A DNA stretch of 64,000 bases from Oligoflexia bacterium (lineage in GTDB: Bacteria; Bdellovibrionota; Bacteriovoracia; Bacteriovoracales; Bacteriovoracaceae): assembly GCA_015231955.1 (NCBI GenBank), contig JADGAN010000010.1, forward strand, positions 1 through 64,000, read 5' to 3'. Position 1 is the stretch's first letter, and every line of letters starts with the position of its first letter. The notes beneath the pieces are model-generated. The model saw only the letters and a program-made list of their open reading frames with translations, searched no databases and was not told the DNA's origin. Shown here one piece after another: positions 8,950 through 18,736 of this stretch. Made by a program: the position numbers and the translations under genes.

Positions 8950-10122
8950 TTATTTTTTTATTTCTTTGATGGACATAAGTAATTGTTTTGAATCAAAAGG
9001 TTTGACAAGAATATTGTCAGCATATTTTTTGATTGTATCACGATCAATTTTTGAAAAACCGGAGAGCATTCCACCTGTGATGGCAATTATGGCCATACTG
9101 CTTTTACAAGATAAAGATTGAACATTTCGAAGAAGTTCGCCTCCATTACCATTTTCCATCATGAGATCAGTTATAAGATAATCCACTTGATTGTTTTGTA
9201 AAAACTCAAAGGCACTATGGCCAGAGCTGGTGCTATAAACAACCATCCCTTGGACGGTTAAATTGTTTACGAGCATTGATCGAATTTCCTCTTCATCATC
9301 AACAATTAAAACAGCTTTCTCCTTAAGGTTAACAGGGCCCTGCTCTTCGCAATAAAGTTGTTGGCCAGAGGCAAGGAGGGAAAACATAAAACTAGAACCT
9401 TGTCCTATTTGACTACTAACAGAGAGTTCTGTGTTCATCTCTTGCAAAAGCTTTTGTGCTACAGTTAAACCTATTCCCAAATTTCCAGTACCTTCCTTAC
9501 TGGTATAAAAAGGATTGAAAATTTTCTCAAGGTTGCATTTTTCAATTCCAATACCACTGTCGCATATCTCAATCATTAGGTTGCCTGGTTTATTGGAGTC
9601 ATCATAGCTAAGAATAGAAATAGAGGAGTTGTTTTTGTTACCATCGATAATTGCTTCAATAGCATTTTGGATTAAAATGAGCAGAACGCTGCCCAATTTT
9701 CCCTTAGAACTAGTGACTACTTGTGATTTAGAGAAATATTTTTTTTCGATGACAATTGATTTTTTATTGCAGATGTCTTCAGTTGTACTAGTAATCTCTT
9801 CAATAAAGTTTGGTAGATTGATCTCTTCGATTATGGAATCATCAATAGTAGAAAGTGAGCGCATTCCCTGTATGATGTTTCCAATTCGAGAAAGCGATTG
9901 TTCTTGTTTTAAGAGCATGTCAGAGAGAGCGGGCGTAAGCACATTGCGTTTTTGGAGTTCTTCGACCATAATCTCTGAAAAGCCTTTGGCAATTGCTAGC
10001 GGATTGTTAATTTCATGAACAAGGTATTGCACCATTTTTCCAACTGTGGCCAATTTGGAAATTTCATAAAGATTGTTGTCCCTTTCTTTGTCATGATTAC
10101 GTTCTTCTTTTTCTTCTTTCAT
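8950..10122 (-). CDS. Hybrid histidine kinase with C-terminal receiver
   Basis: A soluble kinase of about 390 residues with no membrane segment. The H box is LVHEINNPL with H36. ATPase motifs follow (ILIQNAIEAI and CDSGIGI, then GIGLTVAQKL). A C-terminal receiver carries LIVDDEEE, an acceptor Asp in LITDLMM and the terminal KPF lysine. The ATG at 10122 has GGAGAGG 4 nt upstream and is much better supported than the TTG at 10143. It lies convergent with the response regulator gene, the stops being almost adjacent. The lack of a sensor domain suggests that it reads a cytoplasmic signal or partner protein. Confidence 0.9.
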   Translation of the reverse strand: MKEEKEERNHDKERDNNLYEISKLATVGKMVQYLVHEINNPLAIAKGFSEIMVEELQKRNVLTPALSDMLLKQEQSLSRIGNIIQGMRSLSTIDDSIIEEINLPNFIEEITSTTEDICNKKSIVIEKKYFSKSQVVTSSKGKLGSVLLILIQNAIEAIIDGNKNNSSISILSYDDSNKPGNLMIEICDSGIGIEKCNLEKIFNPFYTSKEGTGNLGIGLTVAQKLLQEMNTELSVSSQIGQGSSFMFSLLASGQQLYCEEQGPVNLKEKAVLIVDDEEEIRSMLVNNLTVQGMVVYSTSSGHSAFEFLQNNQVDYLITDLMMENGNGGELLRNVQSLSCKSSMAIIAITGGMLSGFSKIDRDTIKKYADNILVKPFDSKQLLMSIKEIKK

Positions 10123-10250
10123 TTTGCCTCTCCGATATTGCAAGAGCTATCATCTGAACATATCGGATAACAAAAATTAATCTAAAACATAAAACATGAC
10201 GATGGATGAAAAGGGTATAGGTTTTTTTGTGGAGATTGTTGTAAGCAGAA

Positions 10251-10961
10251 CTACTTCATGATGGTTACTTTACCATCATCCAAATCGTATTTACCCTTGA
10301 CGATTTTTAGTTTACCCTCTTTTACAAGGTGTTTTAATATACTAGAATTTTCTGTAAGCGAATCGGCCACCATATTGATATTGTTATCTACTGCCATCTC
10401 GACAATTTCGCCTTTCTCTTTGCCTTTGCTGTCACTCTTTGCCTTGCTAGCAGCGGGTGCAATCTTCTTTACAATTTGTCCGATATTGCCAGCAGCATGT
10501 CCATCAGCATCGACAGTGGCCTTCACGGCCCCACACTTCTCATGGCCTAAAACCATTAGTAGTGGTGATCCCAAATGTTCTGCTGCGTATTCAAGACTCC
10601 CAAGAATAATCGGATCGGGAATATTCCCGGCAACTCTAACCACAAAAATTTCTCCAATCGATTTATCAAAGATGATCTCTGGTGGCAGCCTGGAATCGGA
10701 ACAAGAAAGAATAATCGCATAGGGGGCCTGTCCATTTGCAAGCTCTTTTCTGATTGCCACGCTTGTATCTTTGCAAAGACTGGGTGTCATTGCTACATAA
10801 CGGTTATTTCCGGCCATAAGCTTATCTAATGCCTCTTCAGCGGTGATCTTGCTTGCAAGAGGAGCGTGATCGGCTTTGCCTGAAGTGGAAGTGGAGGAGG
10901 AGGCATAAGCGCTACTACTAAAGCAAGCAAGGAATAGAGAAGTTAAAATTATTTTTTTCAC
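10251..10961 (-). CDS. Periplasmic beta-class carbonic anhydrase
   Basis: Interconverts CO2 and bicarbonate. An N-terminal signal peptide (about 1-20, ending AYA) sends it to the periplasm. The zinc and catalytic residues of beta carbonic anhydrases are all visible: C87, D89 and R91 in CSDSR, then H140 and C143 in GHEKCGA. At 236 residues it has the normal length. The start is GTG with AGGAG 8 nt upstream. It lies 23 nt after a chemoreceptor gene on the same strand, so it is probably co-transcribed with cheW and two receptors. Confidence 0.93.
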   Translation of the reverse strand: MKKIILTSLFLACFSSSAYASSSTSTSGKADHAPLASKITAEEALDKLMAGNNRYVAMTPSLCKDTSVAIRKELANGQAPYAIILSCSDSRLPPEIIFDKSIGEIFVVRVAGNIPDPIILGSLEYAAEHLGSPLLMVLGHEKCGAVKATVDADGHAAGNIGQIVKKIAPAASKAKSDSKGKEKGEIVEMAVDNNINMVADSLTENSSILKHLVKEGKLKIVKGKYDLDDGKVTIMK

Positions 10962-10984
10962 TTTTATTCTCCTGTTGTTTATTC

Positions 10985-13111
10985 TTAAATTTTATTCCAT
11001 TCGTCATTAGCATTGCTAGAGATGCTTCCACTTCGACCGCTCTCACTTATAAACTCGCCACTATTGGCAACAAATTTCTCTTTCTCCCCTCTATGAATTC
11101 TTGGCACATTGGCGATTTGCTTTTTTTCTCTGGCCTTTTTGATGTCATAAATATTATCGGATGATTTATTGATCATCTTATTTCCATGACTATTTCCAGC
11201 TTTTTCCATGGATTGCATGCCTGCACCACCACGAGTATCTACACCATTTACCATCATATATAACTGTTTTACTGCTGAATTTAACATCTCTGTCTGTGCT
11301 CCTAACTCCTCTGAGGTACTGGCCACCTCTTCTGACTGGGCCGCATTCTCTTGAGTGGCCTTCTCTAAGTTTGACATGGCCGTGTTGATCTGCTTAATAC
11401 CTTGTGCTTGCTCCTTAGAAGCATCGAGCACTTGATTGGCCCCCGACTTTACCGAGTTTGCCGATTGTAAAATTTCTTTAAGTGCTTTTGCTGTATCCGT
11501 AACTAGGTTTGCACCATTCTCCACCTTTTTGCGATTGGCGATGGTGATATCTTTTGCGGTTTTTATACTCTCGGTAAGAATATGAGAAATTTCTTGTGCC
11601 GCTTGTCCACTCATCTGAGCAAGATTTCCTACCTCTTGTGCAACAACTGCAAAACCACGACCATGTTCACCTGCGCGCTCGGCCTCTACAGAAGCGTTGA
11701 ACGAGAGTAACTTCGTTTGAAAGACAATTTCATCCATTACTTTGGTTTTTTCACCAATGGCGGACATCACTTTTACTAACTCCTCAACCTGATCATTGCT
11801 CTCTAAAATTTCCTTCATCGAATCTTGTAACTGATCCATCTTCTCATTTCCGATTTCTGAAATACCGGAAACTTTTTGCGAAAGTTCTGCTGCTGAGGTA
11901 GCGTTGCTAACGTTGTTACTAACCATTCCTCCCATCTCTTCGAGAGAGGCGGTCGTCTCCTCAATTGAACTTGCTTGCTCTGAAGAGCTACTGGCAAGTT
12001 GCTGAGCAGAGCTGGAAAGCTCTTGAGAAGCGTTGTTTACTTGAGTGGATGCCTCTGCTAGCGAATTACAAATACGCATAATTAAATTTACAATACTACG
12101 AGTGACTACGAAAGCAACGCCAAGACCAAGAGCAACCGCAAAAGCAAGTCCAAAGACCATCATGGTTGAGGCAACACTAAGCGAAGTTGCTGCACTTAAA
12201 GCAATCTTTTTAGTCTCTTCTGCACCAGCAATTGAAGTCTTCTCAGCAGCGGACAACACTGCCTCTGCAGTTTTTCCACGAAGGGTGGAAATCTCATTTA
12301 ACTTTTGTCGAAGCGCGATCTCTTTTACCGTTCCTTCTTTGTACTCTTTGGCGTCCTTTAATACTGCATGCAGCTCTTCTTTATCTTTTGGGTCATGAAA
12401 AACTTTATCAAGGGATGCTCCAAATTCAGTAATTTTTTCAAAATGGGGTAAAATTGACTCAACAATAGCAACATCTCTCTCTCCAAGGGATTTCATTCGT
12501 GCCAAGCGAATTTCATGGCCAGTATTATTCATTTTTGTAATCATGGTTAACTTTTCTACCCTTTCAAGCAACTCGCCTCGTCCTGAATTTTTATTGATAT
12601 CTTCCTCCAATTTTTTATCTTGAGTATTAAAAAGAATTTCTACTGACTTCATATATTGACCGCCAGCATGATTTAACTCTTTTGCAATTTCATGAAGTTC
12701 TCCCTCAATTTTCACCGTCTCCTCTAAAAGTTTTTTATACTCTTCCACATTTGCCTTGGCGTCAGGTAGGTTTTGCTTTAACTTCACAAGATGTGGAGAC
12801 TTTTCTGCCAACTCCTCAATCTGTTTCATTCCCTCTTCAACATTTGCTAACGCTTTTTTCCCAGGAATCAAAAAATGATTTTCATCTCCGGTAAATTGAT
12901 AACCGCGAATATTATACATAGTATTGAGAGAGTTGCGCTCAATCTCATTAGCAAGCAACACCTCTGGAACATACTCTTGTGCAAGCATATTCGATTCTGT
13001 TCGCACATCCATCATGGAGATGACGGCCACTCCTCCGAGGATGGACGATATTAAAAGCAAAGCACCAAAGCCAAGCCAAATTTTTGTTCCAAGTTTCATC
13101 TGATCAAACAT
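10985..13111 (-). CDS. Methyl-accepting chemotaxis protein with a large helical sensor
   Basis: A 708-residue chemoreceptor. The first membrane helix is near residues 12-32. The periplasmic region of roughly 260 residues is wholly helical and starts with the usual NTMYNIRGY motif. Its size and pattern suggest a helical bimodular (HBM) sensor like those that bind organic acids in pseudomonads (inference). A second membrane helix lies near 305-335, followed by a signalling rod with tip [19 protein letters not shown]. The C-terminus ends DEWNKI, possibly a CheR-docking tail after a flexible linker. AGGAGGAG precedes the ATG. It sits between another receptor gene and the carbonic anhydrase gene. 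Confidence 0.93.
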   Translation of the reverse strand: MFDQMKLGTKIWLGFGALLLISSILGGVAVISMMDVRTESNMLAQEYVPEVLLANEIERNSLNTMYNIRGYQFTGDENHFLIPGKKALANVEEGMKQIEELAEKSPHLVKLKQNLPDAKANVEEYKKLLEETVKIEGELHEIAKELNHAGGQYMKSVEILFNTQDKKLEEDINKNSGRGELLERVEKLTMITKMNNTGHEIRLARMKSLGERDVAIVESILPHFEKITEFGASLDKVFHDPKDKEELHAVLKDAKEYKEGTVKEIALRQKLNEISTLRGKTAEAVLSAAEKTSIAGAEETKKIALSAATSLSVASTMMVFGLAFAVALGLGVAFVVTRSIVNLIMRICNSLAEASTQVNNASQELSSSAQQLASSSSEQASSIEETTASLEEMGGMVSNNVSNATSAAELSQKVSGISEIGNEKMDQLQDSMKEILESNDQVEELVKVMSAIGEKTKVMDEIVFQTKLLSFNASVEAERAGEHGRGFAVVAQEVGNLAQMSGQAAQEISHILTESIKTAKDITIANRKKVENGANLVTDTAKALKEILQSANSVKSGANQVLDASKEQAQGIKQINTAMSNLEKATQENAAQSEEVASTSEELGAQTEMLNSAVKQLYMMVNGVDTRGGAGMQSMEKAGNSHGNKMINKSSDNIYDIKKAREKKQIANVPRIHRGEKEKFVANSGEFISESGRSGSISSNANDEWNKI

Positions 13112-13143
13112 TTTTTCTCCTCCTTGAATCTAATGAATCTAAA

Positions 13144-15204
13144 TCAGCACTTCCTGATTTTTTGTACTTTTTTCTCACTTCTCTTGAATGAGATTACTTT
13201 GTTGTTATTGTTGTTATTACTGAGGCCATAATTCTCAAGCTTTGTAGTAGCAAAGTCAGACGGCATTACCAAACTTCCCATTCCGCGAGAAGAGAAGGTG
13301 TTGGTGACACTACTTAAGGCCCGTTCTCCATGAACGATGCGAACGAGGCCACTAATAATATCTTTAAGCGTCTCTGCCTGTGCGCTTAGTTCCTCGGAGG
13401 AGCTGGAGGCCTCTTCAGCAGTTGCGGCATTCTCCTGAGTAGTGCGATCGAGCTGTACCACGGCCCCGTTGATCTGCTTAATTCCGGAAGCCTGTTCTTT
13501 GGACGCACTAAGAATTTGCTTGGCATTCTCTGCAACCACTCCCGCCTGTTCCGTGATCTCTCCTAATATTTGTGCAGTTTTAGAGACTAGAGCATTTCCC
13601 TGCTCCACTTTTTGTTTATTCTCAGTGGTAATTTCCTCAGCGTTTCTAATACTATCTTTCACAATTTTAGTGATCTCCATGGCCGCTTGCCCACTCATCT
13701 TTGCAAGATTTCCTATCTCTTGGGCCACTACGGCAAAACCGCGTCCTTGCTCACCTGCTCGTTCTGCTTCAACAGAGGCGTTAAATGAAAGCAGCTTGGT
13801 TTGAAAAACAATCTCATCGATCACTTTGGTTTTCTCTCCAATCTCTGAAATCACCTTTACCAAGGCTTGAATCTTCTCATTGCTCTTTAAAATATCTTTC
13901 ATTGAGGCAATCAACTCACGCATGGAGTGGTTGCCCTCTTCTGAAACTCTTCTTACATTCACCGCAAGCGCAGTCGACTTCTCTGCATTCTTGACATTAT
14001 TCTCCACCATGGAGGAAATCTCTTCTAGTGAGGAAGAGGTCTCTTCAATATTGGCAGCTTGCTGGCATGAAGACTCAGATAGATGTTGGCTCGCACTCGA
14101 CACCTCTCCTGCGGCTTGACCCACTTGCGTAGAGGCCCCGCACAGTTGCTCCAATATCAGTCGAATAGGATTTGCAATAAAATTGGAGAGGGTAACACCG
14201 ATGCCAATTCCAAGAGCAATTGCTAGCAGTGCTACTGTGATGATCATCATCACAGCAACTTTAATCATCGCCTCTGCATTTATCTCGCTACTGCTCATAG
14301 AGTCCCATCCGGCCTGCTCTGTTTCGTCTGCAAGTTTGATCGCTTCTTGTGCGCCTTGGTTCATCGCAGGTAAAATTTTTTGCTGCACCAGTGTGTCGTT
14401 TTTGATCCACTCTTCAGCGGCAGCAGCATACTCATTGGTAGCTTTTCGAGCACGTTTGATTTTTTCCAGATCCCCCTCGTTTTTGGTAATCGCTTGTAGT
14501 TCATCGTAATAAGTTGACAACTTTTGCAATTCGATCACCATACTCCGATAGTAGATGCGATCTTTGTGGAGGCGTTCCTCTTTTTCCTTCATGCGAATCA
14601 TAAGTGCGAGCGACTGAATTTTTGAGGCAAGAATATAGCGCTGAACATACTCATCCAAACTACCTTCTTTTTCTCCCTTGATCTTTGCCTTTGCCGCCTC
14701 ATAATCCTCAATTTGTCGAGTAAGATACGTCTCTGCTTCATTAGAGACACTGGCACCTTTATCAATCATCACCTTTACTGCTACCTTATTCTTCTTAAAT
14801 TCACTCACTCCTTTGTCAAAAAGTTCCTCATAATTTTTTGCAATCTCACGCACCTTGTGCGAACGCTTTAGCAGTCCCTGATCATTATAGTGATTGCCAA
14901 TTGCATCCACCTTCTCCAAATACACCAAGAGTGCAGTAAGATCTTTCTTTGCTCGCTCATGCACCTCATCCGTTTCGTGTAAGAGATAATCGCGTTGGTT
15001 AATCATGGAATCATAAGCACGTGCATGCACTCCTACTGCATTTTTTACCGCCGGCACTTTCCATTTCGTGATCAAAAAGAGTTCATTTGATACTTGTTTA
15101 ATAAAAACGTAAGACAAAAGCCCTAAAATCCCCATCAAAAAGACCATACTAAAAAAACCGAGTACAATTTTTGTCTTTAAATTGAGTCTCTTTAATATCA
15201 GCAT
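13144..15204 (-). CDS. Methyl-accepting chemotaxis protein with a large helical sensor (second)
   Basis: A 686-residue receptor with the same architecture as its downstream neighbour: membrane helix near residues 14-35, a helical periplasmic domain of about 270 residues, membrane helix near 305-335 and a long coiled rod with tip [19 protein letters not shown]. The tail differs. A run of six asparagines, encoded by a short trinucleotide-like tract near 13200-13220, leads to a basic KKVQKIRKC end with no pentapeptide. It may therefore depend on its neighbours for methylation, as low-abundance receptors do. It starts 9 nt after the cheW stop. Confidence 0.93.
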   Translation of the reverse strand: MLILKRLNLKTKIVLGFFSMVFLMGILGLLSYVFIKQVSNELFLITKWKVPAVKNAVGVHARAYDSMINQRDYLLHETDEVHERAKKDLTALLVYLEKVDAIGNHYNDQGLLKRSHKVREIAKNYEELFDKGVSEFKKNKVAVKVMIDKGASVSNEAETYLTRQIEDYEAAKAKIKGEKEGSLDEYVQRYILASKIQSLALMIRMKEKEERLHKDRIYYRSMVIELQKLSTYYDELQAITKNEGDLEKIKRARKATNEYAAAAEEWIKNDTLVQQKILPAMNQGAQEAIKLADETEQAGWDSMSSSEINAEAMIKVAVMMIITVALLAIALGIGIGVTLSNFIANPIRLILEQLCGASTQVGQAAGEVSSASQHLSESSCQQAANIEETSSSLEEISSMVENNVKNAEKSTALAVNVRRVSEEGNHSMRELIASMKDILKSNEKIQALVKVISEIGEKTKVIDEIVFQTKLLSFNASVEAERAGEQGRGFAVVAQEIGNLAKMSGQAAMEITKIVKDSIRNAEEITTENKQKVEQGNALVSKTAQILGEITEQAGVVAENAKQILSASKEQASGIKQINGAVVQLDRTTQENAATAEEASSSSEELSAQAETLKDIISGLVRIVHGERALSSVTNTFSSRGMGSLVMPSDFATTKLENYGLSNNNNNNKVISFKRSEKKVQKIRKC

Positions 15205-15213
15205 TAAAAATCC

Positions 15214-15792
15214 CTACAATACGTTCATACGATTCATGCCACTGCTATCGATTTTCTCTCGGAGTTTTTTCAAGACATCAATATCGAGGGCCTTTTCCAA
15301 ATCCACCAAAAGTGTAAGCTTCTTATCTGTCGTTTTGGCCACTCCCACAATACACTGATTTCCCGTTTCACTATCTATATTGATATTGTTTTCAATTTGA
15401 TGAGATTCAAAACCGGCCACTTCAAGGACATCATCCACCACCATTCCTAAGGTGAAATCTTTAACCTCGCTGATAATGATACAAGTTTTTCGTGGATCAT
15501 AAACGGTAATTGGTAGTATGAACTTTGAACGCATATCGATCACGGAGATAATTTTTCCCCGTAAATTAATCAATCCTTTGAAGAATTCTGGCACATGGGG
15601 AATTGCGGTGATCGAGGTAAGTGCAATCACCTCTTTTACGAGGAGTAACGGAATTCCAAAACGCTCTTCATGCAACTTAAATATAAGATGCTTATTCTTC
15701 TTAATTGCCTCTCTTGTTTCAAAACTCTCACGTTTTTGCTCATGAAAATCGTTCTGACCATTGCTACTATTTGCTGAAGCATTATTCTCCAT
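15214..15792 (-). CDS. cheW: CheW coupling protein (second copy)
   Basis: A 192-residue CheW-domain protein with the core FKGLINLRGKIISVIDMR, preceded by about 38 polar residues not found in minimal CheW. AGGAGGAG lies just upstream of the ATG at 15792. It heads a cheW-receptor-receptor-carbonic anhydrase transcription unit. Having a CheW with its own receptors, apart from the one next to cheA, suggests receptor-specific coupling or simple duplication. Confidence 0.93.
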   Translation of the reverse strand: MENNASANSSNGQNDFHEQKRESFETREAIKKNKHLIFKLHEERFGIPLLLVKEVIALTSITAIPHVPEFFKGLINLRGKIISVIDMRSKFILPITVYDPRKTCIIISEVKDFTLGMVVDDVLEVAGFESHQIENNINIDSETGNQCIVGVAKTTDKKLTLLVDLEKALDIDVLKKLREKIDSSGMNRMNVL

Positions 15793-15853
15793 CGTCTCCT
15801 CCTAGAACTATTTCTACTAAAGAATTTCACCTGTAATACACATTTATTATGTC

Positions 15854-16010
15854 TTAATCTTCGCTCTCATTCATCCAGATCATTTTTGCCCGTTCTTCAT
15901 CTTTTTGTTGGCTTTCCATTAAAAACAAGTGCAGGTGCTTCTTGCGACACAATGCGTATTTTGCCGTGAAATGCTTATTCTTTAAGCATTCCGGCCACTG
16001 CTTAAATCCG
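15854..16010 (-). pseudogene. Orphan C-terminal reading frame next to the direct repeat
   Basis: On the minus strand a frame of about 50 codons is open up to a stop at 15854, with protein-like composition: FKQWPECLKNKHF, an ALCRKKHLHLFL segment and a charged tail ending MNESED. There is no ATG before a late internal one, and the frame closes upstream at a stop inside the repeat. It looks like the 3' remainder of a gene cut off where the repeat begins. I do not recognise the family. A short real gene with a non-ATG start cannot be excluded. Confidence 0.4.
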
Positions 16011-16011
16011 A

Positions 16012-16054
16012 GATTGCTGCTTTAGTTATAAGGAGATCTTTCCGAGGATTTTAT
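16012..16054. repeat. Right copy of the direct repeat (3' end of the trehalose-6-P synthase gene)
   Basis: GATTGCTGCTTTAGTTATAA and the following bases repeat those at 1671-1717 in the same orientation. This copy is the functional one: it encodes the last residues and stop of the synthase. Confidence 0.85.
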
Positions 16055-18245
16055 TACGCCTTCTTAATCTGGCCGCATCTATCAACATCCTTCCGGCCCA
16101 ACGATAAACATTGAACTCCTGGACGTAGCTACGCATGCTTTGCATGCGCTCTTTCTGCTCTGTCACAGGCATGGAGAGAACACTATTCATTGCTTGCGCG
16201 CATTGATCAATATCGTATGGGTTAACGATCATGGCCTCTGGTAATTCTTGAGCAGCTCCTGTAAATTGGCTTAGAATAAGCATTCCCAGTTCATCATCTC
16301 TTGCTGCTATGTACTCTTTAGCAACCAGATTCATTCCGTCGTGTAAGCTACTAACGAAGCAAAAATTGCTGGCCCTATAGTATTCAAAGACTATCGACGG
16401 TTCACGATGTTCAGCAATGAGAATAATTGGATTGTAGTTTTCATAAGAAAATTTGTGGTTAATCCTTTTTGCCAAGGCATCTACCTCATGGGCGAACCTT
16501 TGGTAGTTATCAATACTGCTTCTGGTGGGGGCAGCTATTTGTACAAAGACAAACTTACCAATCCATGTTGGGTAGGCCTCCAGCAAGCGCTCTATCGAGA
16601 GAAATTTCTCCAACATGCCCTTGGTATAATCCATCCGATCCACACCAATGCCGACGAAAGCATTCTGATCGATGTTATGCCTCTGTTTTATCTCCTGCTT
16701 GCAGAGCTCAATCGTCTTGGCATTTTTACTCCACTTTACTGGATACTCAATAGAGATAGGGTAATTATTGACTGCAGATAATTTTCCTCTATAAGAGATT
16801 GTTGAATTTGCTCGATCTATTCTACACTCCAGGTAACGATCAACAGTATCGATGAAGTTGTTACAATGAAATTGGGTATGAAATCCAAGGATAGTACTCC
16901 CAAGTAATCCTCCCAATATCTCTTCTCTCCAAGGACAGATTCCGAATGATTCTGGATTAGGCCAAGGGATGTGCCAGAAGGTGATGATGGTTGCCTCCGG
17001 CAACATCTCACTGATGAGTTTAGGGAGTAGAGCAAAGTGATAGTCTTGCAATAGAATTACTGGATTTTTAGTTTTGGCCTCTTGAACAATGACGTCAGCA
17101 AACTTCTGATTAACCTTTTGGTATGCCTGCCAATCGGAGCTTCGAAATGTTGGTCGAACGTGAGCTATATGGCATAGAGGCCATAGTCCTTCATTGGCAA
17201 AACCATAGTAGTAGCCATCCTCCTCTTCCTTGGTGAGCCACACCCTTCGAAGTGTATAGGAGGGATCATCAGGTGGAACTCGAATATGATCGTTCTTATC
17301 AACGACCTCCTTATCCGCAGGGCCACTTCCATGAGCGATCCAGGTGCCCGAGCATGCACGCATAATCGGTTCGAGAGCAGTAACTACTCCGCTGGCAGGA
17401 AACTGAACTTCAATATGATTCTCTCGTTTAATGTGAATATAGGGTTCTCGATTAGAGACAATCATCACCTCTTCACCGGAAAGTTCCTTTTGCAAAATCC
17501 CTTTGAGTGCCTTGGGAGTCCAGCTGATCCTTACCTCGTCTCTAAACCTACGCTCTTTTTCAACCTCTCTCACGAAGTTGCGTAAGTCTTTGAGGATGGG
17601 ATCGAATTCAGGTGTAGTTGGTTTAGCACTTTTATCAAAGATAAATTCTCCCTGAACGAGTGATCGCATTCCTTTCATAAGACCAAGAAAGCTTATCCTT
17701 ACAGTAATAATCGTAAGCAGAGAAATAACCATCCCAAGAGCAGCGAAGAAGTAGATAATATATTTTTTTGTTTGAGCACTTCTTCTTTCAATAAAACTTA
17801 GGTCATGCAATAGAATGAGTTCACCCAATTTGGAATTGTCTTCCGGATTATTTAGTAAGAATGATGCTATGTAAATGAGACCACTAGGAAGTTCTTTGAT
17901 GGCATTGTAGGATATACTATCAGTAGGGCACTTAATGTCGTCAGGAAAAGTATTGGTCTTAGTAAAAAGAGTATTTTTTTTATCACATAATGCAACAGCA
18001 TAAAGTCTTTCATCTTGAATTGCCTTGCTAAACAACCGTTCAATTTTTATTTTCCCCTTGGGTTCACCAGAGGTAATAACTTCAATAAGTGGTTCTTGCA
18101 TTGTTGAAAAGACCAACTTATTTCTAATCTCGATATCTTTTACAAACCATTTTAACGTGAGTGAATCAACTAAAGGGACAACCGTGTAGGTAATGGCCCC
18201 AATGAGTATGATTAACGGCATGACTAAACGAAGAAATATTTTCAT
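16026..18245 (-). CDS. otsA: Membrane-anchored trehalose-6-phosphate synthase (GT20)
   Basis: Joins a glucosyl donor to glucose-6-phosphate. The GT20 domain runs from about residue 258 to the end, with VSNREPY, the HIPWPNPE motif, GFHTQFHCNNF, GVDRMDYTKG and VSSLHDGMNLVAKEYIAA. Unlike plain OtsA it begins with a membrane helix (about 4-26), about 130 residues that should face the periplasm, and a second helix (about 161-185), resembling a sensor module. ATG at 18245 is chosen because AGGAGGGG lies 6 nt upstream; the longer frame to 18302 lacks this. No trehalose-phosphate phosphatase gene is nearby. The gene's 3' end is the right-hand repeat. Confidence 0.88.
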   Translation of the reverse strand: MKIFLRLVMPLIILIGAITYTVVPLVDSLTLKWFVKDIEIRNKLVFSTMQEPLIEVITSGEPKGKIKIERLFSKAIQDERLYAVALCDKKNTLFTKTNTFPDDIKCPTDSISYNAIKELPSGLIYIASFLLNNPEDNSKLGELILLHDLSFIERRSAQTKKYIIYFFAALGMVISLLTIITVRISFLGLMKGMRSLVQGEFIFDKSAKPTTPEFDPILKDLRNFVREVEKERRFRDEVRISWTPKALKGILQKELSGEEVMIVSNREPYIHIKRENHIEVQFPASGVVTALEPIMRACSGTWIAHGSGPADKEVVDKNDHIRVPPDDPSYTLRRVWLTKEEEDGYYYGFANEGLWPLCHIAHVRPTFRSSDWQAYQKVNQKFADVIVQEAKTKNPVILLQDYHFALLPKLISEMLPEATIITFWHIPWPNPESFGICPWREEILGGLLGSTILGFHTQFHCNNFIDTVDRYLECRIDRANSTISYRGKLSAVNNYPISIEYPVKWSKNAKTIELCKQEIKQRHNIDQNAFVGIGVDRMDYTKGMLEKFLSIERLLEAYPTWIGKFVFVQIAAPTRSSIDNYQRFAHEVDALAKRINHKFSYENYNPIILIAEHREPSIVFEYYRASNFCFVSSLHDGMNLVAKEYIAARDDELGMLILSQFTGAAQELPEAMIVNPYDIDQCAQAMNSVLSMPVTEQKERMQSMRSYVQEFNVYRWAGRMLIDAARLRRRNKILGKISL

Positions 18246-18352
18246 AACAACCCCTCCTGTCGTTAAAAAGCTCTCTTGTATAAGAAGAGGAGGAGAGCTC
18301 ATGGATAAAGAGAATCCAGGCCCAGCTCCCCTTACATACTAAGGACAACTAC

Positions 18353-18736
18353 CTATTTCTTAAATACAGTAGATGCCAGTGCTAGTATTAAAAAGAAGAT
18401 CAATGTCTGAATGATGTATTGATAGAAGTGAGATGCAGTGGCGGGTTTGCCATCGGCAGTTGAACCCTTGAGCTTGAACACATCTACATATTTGGCCGCC
18501 ACCATGCTGATCCAAAGAGCAAGATAGAGAGTGAAAGACATAGCACCCGAAGTGGTCTTATCGAACGCTACTCTAGATATAAGCAGTAGAGGTAGTGCCC
18601 ATCCTATCATCCAGTATAAACGCAGAGCTATCGAAGTAATCGAGGCGTCTGCAGAGGAGCTACCTCTTGAATTTGAATGGTTGTGATTGATAGAATCGCT
18701 TTGTTGATGACCAGTCGTAACGTCTTTTGTGGACAT
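18353..18736 (-). CDS. Small integral membrane protein of unknown function
   Basis: 127 residues. A polar Ser/His/Asn-rich N-terminus (about 1-30) is followed by about three hydrophobic segments near residues 35-55, 63-80 and 105-125. I do not recognise the family. GGCGGTG precedes the ATG. It lies upstream of the trehalose-6-phosphate synthase on the same strand, with about 107 nt between its stop and the chosen synthase start, so they may share a transcript. Confidence 0.6.
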   Translation of the reverse strand: MSTKDVTTGHQQSDSINHNHSNSRGSSSADASITSIALRLYWMIGWALPLLLISRVAFDKTTSGAMSFTLYLALWISMVAAKYVDVFKLKGSTADGKPATASHFYQYIIQTLIFFLILALASTVFKK

